Positions 57,547-64,000 of a stretch of 64,000 nucleotides of DNA are shown piece by piece (the first letter of the stretch is position 1; each line of letters opens with the position of its first letter). The notes beneath the pieces are model-generated. The model saw only the letters and a list, made by a program, of their open reading frames with translations. It made no database searches and was not told the DNA's origin. The stretch covers positions 62,582,292 through 62,646,291 of the forward strand of contig CM069449.1 of the NCBI GenBank assembly GCA_035610835.1. Direction: 5' to 3'. Position numbers and translations under genes: made by a program. This DNA is from Ophiura sarsii. Its lineage: Eukaryota > Echinodermata > Ophiuroidea > Amphilepidida > Ophiuridae.

Positions 57547-58334
57547 CGTCAGCCTGCTTCGATAATTGCCTAACTCACTTTTCAGTGAAATTGAGTTTTT
57601 TGCATAAATCATGACTTCATTACATTATGCACATGCTGTAATAATATCTAAGTCATTGACAAATCAAAAGTGTTGATAAATGCACAATTGCAATTCTGCC
57701 TAAGTCAGCATTGTGAGTTAAGCAGATTGTAATAAGTATGTAAAATGTTAAAAATGTGTCATATTAACTCGTATTATACTTAGGCCTATAACAAGCCACA
57801 TTTCACTTAAAGGTATATCCCCAACCTAATTCTATCCAACAGGTACTGCTCCTGTTGGAATTTACCTGTACTATTCATGGTACTATTCAACATATCGTCA
57901 GCCTGCTTTGATAACTGCCTAACTCACTTTTCCTATTTTTGTTGTTTTCTCAAAACTAGAAAAAACGAGTTAGGCAATTAGGCCTAAAAAAAGAAGAAGT
58001 TTGATTGGCGTAACATAGAGAAAAAAAATAGGGTAGGTAGGTCGGATTTTTTTAATATATATTTTTTAATTATTTTTTTTAAATCTATAAAATGTCTATG
58101 ACATTTTATATACCAGCACACATATACCATACAGACATAAACAAATGGCACAAATACAAATTTTCACTGTTTTTTTTCTTTTTCTCACACACAAAAAAAA
58201 AAGTGAAAAGAAAAAAAATTGAAAGAAAAAAAAAATTGGAAAAAAAAAAAAATGTTTAGGGTATGCGGTAAAAATAGGGTCGGTCGGGTTACGCCAATCA
58301 AACCTTTTTTAGGCCTTATCGAAGCAGGCTGACG
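57547..58334. repeat. Inverted repeat with CGTCAGCCTGCTT ends
   Basis: CGTCAGCCTGCTT(C/T)GATAA and TGCCTAACTCACTTTTC occur at 57547 and again at 57896 (direct), with the inverse at the right end (58319-58334). The right arm is split by the MITE at 57982-58315. Removing that MITE restores GAGTTAGGCAATTATCGAAG, the exact inverse of the left arm. Confidence 0.78.
57979..58318. mobile_element. MITE with canonical TTA target duplication (PIF/Harbinger-like)
   Basis: The element is 57982-58315 (334 bp). Ends GGCCTAAAAAAAG and the inverse of GGCCTAAAAAAGG, then TTTGATTGGCGTAAC in both arms. TTA is duplicated at 57979-57981 and 58316-58318. The centre is A/T-rich. TTA is the preferred target of PIF/Harbinger elements; no transposase is present. 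Confidence 0.88.
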
Positions 58335-58612
58335 AAATGGTTCATCGTTGGACCCGTATGGACTGGCATACTGAATTTGGAGTCAATCGAAGGTCGGAAA
58401 GGGGAGAACGTCTCCGTCCGTACAAGAAATGGCGACTCCGTATTATTACATAATTTAGATTAGAAACATGCATTCACATTCACTCTAATTTCAAATAGAT
58501 GTATGAAGGACCTGATCAATTACTTGATATGACCTTAAAATGACCTTTAATTGCACTGGCGTTAATTTATTGCTGGTATTGAGAGAGGGACGACTGACCA
58601 GTGGCGGAAATC

Positions 58613-58679
58613 AGCTTAATTTATTCTGATTTAGACATTTATTATGGTGAGCAATTTACAATTTATCATGCATAACATA

Positions 58680-58710
<31 letters not shown>

Positions 58711-59341
58711 GTGATTAATTAGGCCCGCCCCATGCCTATGTTTAATTGATTACAATTATATAGATTTGTCATGAAACTCGTACCAATGGAATATATAGGT
58801 TATCAGCTTTAATTCAATACCATACATGATACGTTTATGCACAATTATTGTTAAACAGTTTTAAATTTCAAACAATCGAGAAAAACAGAAATTGTAATTA
58901 CAAATGAGGTCATCAATTTGTTTGTCCAACAGTAATTTGATAAAGCAATACAATTGCAGATGTCACGGTCGCTTGCAACTCAAATATAAATTCCAATTTT
59001 CACCATTCACCCCAGTAAAGGGTGACGAACCGAAAGGCAGAATCTAAAAAAAGACAAATTGTGCATTCGCTATTATAGATCTGTCTAATCACTGGTCAAA
59101 TGCATATCTACCGCTGCAGCAGGCAGTTGACATTATAGATTTCTTTGCGGCACTCTTGGCCGTTATTCTCACCATCTGTCTTGAGGGAGTGCACAAATTA
59201 TTATATATGAAGATTGGAATATTTGATTATCAACATGAGGACCCCGGTTCAATTCTCCTCCCGGTTCTCCGTAATACTGGTTTGGAGTGTTCTCTTGACA
59301 TGCGTCCATGCAGGTATGTATCGAACTCCCGAACGAACTAT
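58613..59341 (+). repeat. Dispersed 0.7-kb repeat, copy 2 (empty site)
   Basis: Collinear with 17108-17784, including a longer poly-G run (58680-58709). At 59340-59341 the sequence continues past the single TA where copy 1 carries the 895-bp element. Confidence 0.87.
59068..59310 (+). CDS. Exon-like open segment, second copy (function unknown)
   Basis: Same frame as at 17503: DLSNHWSNAYLPLQQAVD, hydrophobic FFAALLAVILTICLEG, VHKLLYMKIGIFDYQHEDPG, then CATGCAG/GTATGT. The frame stays open across both copies despite flanking divergence, which keeps a coding origin possible. It could be a captured exon or an accidental frame. Confidence 0.25.
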
Positions 59342-59759
59342 GATGTTTTATATACTTATTTATGTTATCATTTTTAGCAGTAATAATAATAACAATAAAA
59401 TAGCGACAAGGCACAATCCGCTCAATTAAGAGCGCTCAAGGCACGAAACATAAAAAGCAAACAGTAAACAACAAAAAACAAAAGCAAAACTTTCCAAACA
59501 CATAGAGAAATGTCTCTGATATAAGGTGTGTTTTCAACCGGGTTTTAGTAGTTTGCCCGTGCTTTTGCGAGGGCCAAGGGGCTATTGCCATGTGGGTGGT
59601 CAGTATTATGTAAAAGTAATACCGAATATGCATTGTATTATTATTATTATTACAATTTTACATATATGCCTATATTTCACGAATCCACTCCTTGCTTATA
59701 GACCTTCTTAGAAACCAAATCACTTCATCAACTACTAACCATAAACCATTGCTCTTATA
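59342..59759. other. No gene; AAT/ATT-rich spacer
   Basis: Short microsatellite-like AAT runs near 59382 and 59640; GAGCGCTCAAGGC near 59430 hints at an eroded retroposon tail. Confidence 0.4.
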
Positions 59760-60626
59760 CTTCTTAGAACAAAGGTTACATTTTTTAACCATGTTGGTTA
59801 AATTTTAACCAACGGTGAACCACACAATTGGTTGGTTAAAACCGTAATCTGTGGTTGCTTACAATTTTTAATAATTTGTTGGTTAATATGTTTTAACCAA
59901 CAATGAATGGTTGGTTAAACTTTATCCTGTGGTTGGTTACAATTTTTAATCAATTGTTGGTTAATATGTTTTAACCAACAGTAGTTGGTTAAACAATGTT
60001 GGTTAAACTTTTATTTTATTTTGCTAAACTTTAACCCAGACAACATTACAATATTGATGTTTCATTGGCCCAATATTGGCTTTCAATATTGGCGCCAACT
60101 CGTGGCCAGGATCAACTTTGGCAAAGGGCAAGCCCGGACAAGGGACAGGACAAGGCAAATGACAAGGCACAAGATCCTTTTATTTTTATTTTATTTTTTT
60201 ATTTTTTATTTTTTATTTTTTATTTTTTTATTTTTTTATTTTGTTAGAGGACAGGCACAACCGGTCTGCCCTTTATGGCCCCGTATAACAAATCATTGGG
60301 CCGTAGGCCGGACAACCCAAAGGGCAATCCAGTCTACCCCGACTTGCCATGTACGCGGGGCCTAAAAAATGGCACAGCGAAGGTGGTTTGCAGACATGAC
60401 TAGACTACCTGATGAACCCATGAAGCTTAAGCTTAACATGGCAGGTAGCTTTCGTCACCAACCGGTAGTGCAATGGTCGGCTGTCTGCTAAACACCCTCC
60501 ACGTGCAGACCCAACAGTATGCAATGTCACACACACTACACAAGATCCTAGCCAAAAGGCCGGGAAGCGATATCGTATAACAGCGGCCGCAATTTTAAGA
60601 CCACGTTAGAATGTGTATATGAAATC

Positions 60627-60836
60627 AATCGTGTTATTTTCCGCCCCTGGTATATTGTGTCCATTATTGGACCAATATTGGTTGCCAACATGATGCCAAT
60701 TGAAGAGCGCCAATGTAAAACCAATATTGGTCCAATATTGGTTTGGCAACATGATGCCAATTGAAGAGCGCCAATGTAAAACCAATATTGGTCCAATATT
60801 GGGCACAATTTACCAGGGGCGGAAAATAACACGATT
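60627..60836. mobile_element. 210-bp MITE with internal tandem duplication
   Basis: AATCGTGTTATTTTCCGCCC at the left and its inverse at the right. The interior is a ~66-bp unit repeated twice (GATGCCAATTGAAGAGCGCC, ACCAATATTGGTCCAATATT). A related CCAATATTGGC word sits at about 60070. Confidence 0.8.
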
Positions 60837-61543
60837 ATTATTTATTATTATTATTATTAATCTGTACTTATATGGCGCTCTACAAAGAACACAGCGCCTT
60901 ACAACAGGCAAAAATGATGCAAACACACAAACACAAACACCTAACATTTATACAAATGGGTTTTCAACAAACGTTTGAAAACAGGCACAGACACCGCCTC
61001 CCTCAACTGAATTGGCAACTCATTCCAGAGCCGTGGAGCGGCAACAACAAACGAATGATCACCAGCTCTTTTTCTTGAGCGCGGAACCAAGAGCCTTGTG
61101 GTATCAGACGAGGAGCGAAGTCTGGGCCTATTCTCAACCATTAATATGTCGCTAAACAAGGTAATAAGATCACACAGATAAGGTGGAGCGACATTCATCA
61201 TACATTTGTACACATACAACATTATTTTGAAACATATACGGTCCTTGATTTGGAGCCAATGTAAGGAATGCAATAGATCAGCAGAGCACGTGTCCCGTCC
61301 ACATGCAAAAACCAGCCGGGCTGCCTTATTCTGGAGACGTTGCAGCCGTTTGAGGTCAGCTTCGCGAGCGCCAAACAAAAGCGAATTGGCATAGTCTAAG
61401 CGGGACAGGACAAGTGCTCTAACGGCATGATGACAAGCTTCTTGGGTGATGAAACGGCGTATCCGCCACAAATTACGAATTTGGAAATTAACAGTTTTAC
61501 ACAAATTACTAATGATTTCATATACAAATTCTGACGTGGTCTA
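60837..61543 (-). pseudogene. CR1/L2-type LINE, 3' fragment with UTR and ATT tail
   Basis: The minus strand is open for about 200 codons: CKTVNFQIRNLWRIRRFIT, LVLSRLDYANSLLFGA, LQRLQNKAARLVF, LHWLQIKDRICFKIMLYVYK, then the terminal signature VVAAPRLWNELP and VFKRLLKTHLY. This is the RT thumb-to-C-terminus region; the catalytic palm is upstream of the truncation at about 61543. The 3' UTR ends AAGGCGCTGTG ... GAGCGCCATATAAG and (ATT)n abutting the MITE at 60836. The uninterrupted frame suggests a younger insertion than the one at 32575. Confidence 0.9.
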
Positions 61544-61874
61544 AATAATATGCGCAAAATATTTTCCCGCCATTGAAATTCTTTGGCGGGAATCTTGTTA
61601 TGACCTATTGTTGATTAAAATTATGATGCCTTAACCAACGTTGAATAAACTAAAAAGGAGTTATATTTTTACTCTTTAACCAACGCAGTATTAAAAGTAA
61701 TTTTTAAACAACGCTTCATTTTTAACCAATGTAGTATACTTTTTAACCAACATTCTTTTAACCCATGGTCTTTTAATACCTGTTCTGAGAGTGTACGTAT
61801 TGTATATCATTGCTTTCTGTGGAAATACCAAACATGCCAAATGGGAACCGTTATAAACACAGGAGCATGTCGCA

Positions 61875-62222
61875 TGTCTAGAAAATGGGGCCGGAAAACA
61901 GGGACAGAAAACGGGGACAAAGAAAAACGGGGCCGAAAAACGGGGCCCGATCAATGTCAATCCTTTCCATTTACATGCAAGAACTTCACCCGAACTGTTT
62001 CATTATTTGTCTTAGTAAAAACATCCATTTTACACCTTTTTCATTATGTTACAGAATAAAAAAGAAGTCAGAATATAACTCTTCAAGTCTTACAATCACT
62101 CCCAATCCAATTGCACGTAGTAAACGCGGACCAAGGATGGTGGCCCCGTTTTTTGTCCCCGTTTTCCAGATTACCCCGGGGTATTCTGGAAATTGGGGCC
62201 GAAAAATGGGGCCCCGATCAAT
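61875..62222. repeat. GGGGCC-rich direct and inverted repeats
   Basis: GGGGCCGAAAAACGGGGCCC (about 61930) recurs as GGGGCCGAAAAATGGGGCCC (62196). GAAAACGGGGACAA (about 61908) is inverted at TTGTCCCCGTTTTCC (62152). Probably one degenerate inverted-repeat element. Confidence 0.6.
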
Positions 62223-62702
62223 TATTTTTATCAATCGGAAATCATATCCTGAATAAATAGGACTTCCCTTCAATTGAGTCGAAGTTGATCAAATTGATGG
62301 AGGCAATCCGTCACAATCGCGAGTTGTAAAATTACCCGATTTTGTATTTATTTTCTTGAAATCTCGGTATACAGGCGGGCCAGGGCAAACAAAAAAGACG
62401 TTTTTTCACGCCTTGGCTTCTGACTGCAACAACAATGTGAAAGTTAACGTGACTAGGCCAATGAGATTGCGGAAGCCACTGCCCCTTCTTGCTCCCCAAA
62501 TGAAAAAGTCTAGTTACGCCACTGGCTACCTCGCTAGTAACTGAGGCGTAACCTAAAATTTTGAGAGCACCAAACCGGGGTAAGCTACTAGGCTAGTAAC
62601 TGGCGGGTAATTTACACAAAATCTTATACCTCACCGGACCCAAGAGTAAGTTGGAGCATAACAGTTTATCGTCACTATTCTATCAAACCTTGTATCTCCA
62701 TA
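62223..62702. other. No gene recognised
   Basis: TAGTTACGCCACTGGC near 62512 is an isolated hAT-like right-end word. CTAGTAACTG occurs twice (62532, 62593). Confidence 0.4.
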
Positions 62703-62882
62703 CAGCCCTTCAGCATGTATAAAGTAATACTTCCTATGTATGACCTTTAGGCGGTCTGCTCTAAACATTTTTAAGTGACAGAATCACATCCATCAAAACC
62801 TTCTAAGTTCTTTTGTCCCGGAACATGTATAAAGCAACTCTTCCTATGCTTGGCAGTTTTACTTTATACATGCTGAAGGGCC
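62703..62882. repeat. Hairpin with GCCCTTCAGCATGTATAAAG arms
   Basis: Inverted arms of about 24 bp at 62703-62728 and 62858-62882. A second ATGTATAAAG copy in the same direction as the left arm lies near 62826. Confidence 0.65.
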
Positions 62883-63084
62883 GAAAAAACGATAATTTCT
62901 TATTTGCCCGATGGACGATTTAATACATAGATATGATGATCAGTGGGAGAATTTCATCATGCAATTTATTATCAACTTGTGTATAATAATTATACGCAAT
63001 GATACATTTAAGACCAATTTATTATAAAATATGTTAAAACTATCCACAATCATGCATACACAGTTGTAAAAATTAGTTCAAACA

Positions 63085-63275
63085 ATCAAGCATCCAATCA
63101 ATCAATCAATCTATCAATCAATCAACCAATAATTATTTATTTAATTCATAAATTAATTAATTAATTAAATAATAATAATAATAATAACACTAATAATAAT
63201 AATAATAATAATAATAAAAATTTTATAGCGCCTTCCATCAATAAATTGACCCCAAGGCGCTTTACACCATGATAA
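63085..63275 (-). repeat. AATC and AAT microsatellites with GCGC retroposon tail (minus)
   Basis: (AATC)n at about 63089-63127, then an ATTA-rich stretch, (AAT)n, and TTATAGCGCCTTCC ... CCAAGGCGCTTTACAC. On minus this is the GCGCTTTG...GCGCTATAA(ATT)n 3' end seen in the SINE and LINEs of this window. Confidence 0.7.
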
Positions 63276-64000
63276 GTGTCGTGTTAACAGACACTTTCTC
63301 TCCAACTCTTCAGAGTATGTTAGCTAAGCTCTCTCGATGTATCAATGACCTCCAGATATTATTTTTCTTCTCTTATTTTTGATGTTATTCTCTATGTTGG
63401 GTTTTTAAAAATCTTATTCCTGTCCCACAACACTTTCATTGGCTTTTTTACTTGCCCAATTGTGTTTACTTGTATTTTTGATTATTTTCTGAGTTGCAGT
63501 GAACCAATTGATTGGCCCATCAGAGCTCTCTGTTGAGAGTTACCCGTTTGATTTGTAATCACTCAGTTCATTAACTTTGTTAATGTCTGTTGGGCTATTG
63601 TTCACATTTGCTCTTTATATACAAACAAAAACACACAAGCAAATTGACCAAAGTATGCAGTCTTAAAAAGTACGAATAAAACAATAGCATACACAACATA
63701 ATATTATTACATACACAGGAAAGTATCATGAGCACCAATAATAACATGAGATGAAATATGCACTAGATACATTGTAATGTAAATATACAGTCATAAAAAA
63801 CTATATACAATTTTTAAAAACAATAACGTACACAACATAATATGAATACATATTACACAGGAAAGTATCTTGAGCGCCAACAATAACATAAAATGAGATA
63901 AACTATGCAAGATACACAAGAAGTAAAACGATCGAACGTGCATGCAAGTGAGTAATTACAGCCTCCAATTGTCAATGTCCTTGATCTGAAACAAGTGCGT
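63276..64000. other. No gene; one local direct repeat
   Basis: ACACAGGAAAGTATC(A/T)TGAGC occurs at about 63713 and 63855 as part of a ~140-bp duplication. No gene recognised. Confidence 0.5.

Larger units (their letters stand above)
59758..61795. mobile_element. ~2-kb TA-flanked element with TTAACCAAC subterminal repeats
   Basis: The element is 59760-61793. The left end CTTCTTAGAACAAAGG resembles the inverse right end CACTCTCAGAACAGG, with TA on both sides. Subterminal TTAACCAAC/GTTGGTTAA words are dense at the left (59788-60010, including two copies of a ~79-bp unit) and right (61630-61760). Its interior holds a palindromic MITE, a LINE fragment and a (TTTTA)n stretch. Ends are similar to the MITE at 33851. 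Confidence 0.65.

Overview
The window is repeat-dominated nuclear DNA from an animal, most likely a marine invertebrate deuterostome (echinoderm or hemichordate class). The clues are indirect: low GC with scattered GGCCTA-type motifs, several non-LTR retrotransposon fragments of the RTE-like and CR1/L2-like kinds, tRNA-headed SINEs with GCGCTATATAA(ATT)n tails, many small TIR/foldback DNA transposons, and no bacterial gene organisation. I could not identify an intact host protein-coding gene. Almost all open reading frames are short and lie in repeats. No operons, ribosome binding sites, CRISPR arrays or prophage are present.

Layout. 0-9 kb: a TA-flanked TIR element with a nested MITE, a mariner-type element with 125-bp TIRs (3558-4918), a long-armed MITE (6836-7543) and the 3' end of LINE family A. 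9-16 kb: a tRNA-like/LINE chimera, two large palindromes (10189-10951, 11363-12196), an internally deleted LINE family B (12353-13540) and a 5'-truncated, frameshifted LINE family A (14050-15690). 16-26 kb: NN-GGC tandem repeats, a 0.7-kb repeat whose second copy lies at 58.6 kb, a TA-element proven by that empty site, a LINE ORF1 remnant with a PHD-like finger, a hAT MITE with a perfect 8-bp TSD, a palindromic satellite element, a full SINE and a 4-bp-TSD transposon.

26.5-32 kb: the most striking structure, a ~5.5-kb foldback element whose two arms are inverted tandem arrays of a ~145-bp unit (about 17 copies each), with a foreign transposon terminus at the centre and short unique inverted ends. 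32-42 kb: CR1/L2-type LINE 3' end, MITEs, a degenerate minisatellite, and Ty3/gypsy LTR pieces with an integrase remnant. 42-53 kb: two copies of a 3-bp-TSD MITE, one carrying a 609-bp insert that includes a near-intact tRNA-Asn gene; a ~146-bp satellite; and a four-layer nest of transposons (47.3-49.6 kb). 53-64 kb: poly-G-rich tandem repeats, more LINE fragments, nested MITEs with a canonical TTA TSD, and a 2-kb element with a LINE inside.

Because several repeats occur twice, once with and once without an insertion, the window contains its own empty sites, and these allow insertion boundaries and target duplications to be read directly. Superfamily names are inferences from TSD length and terminal bases; no database was searched.
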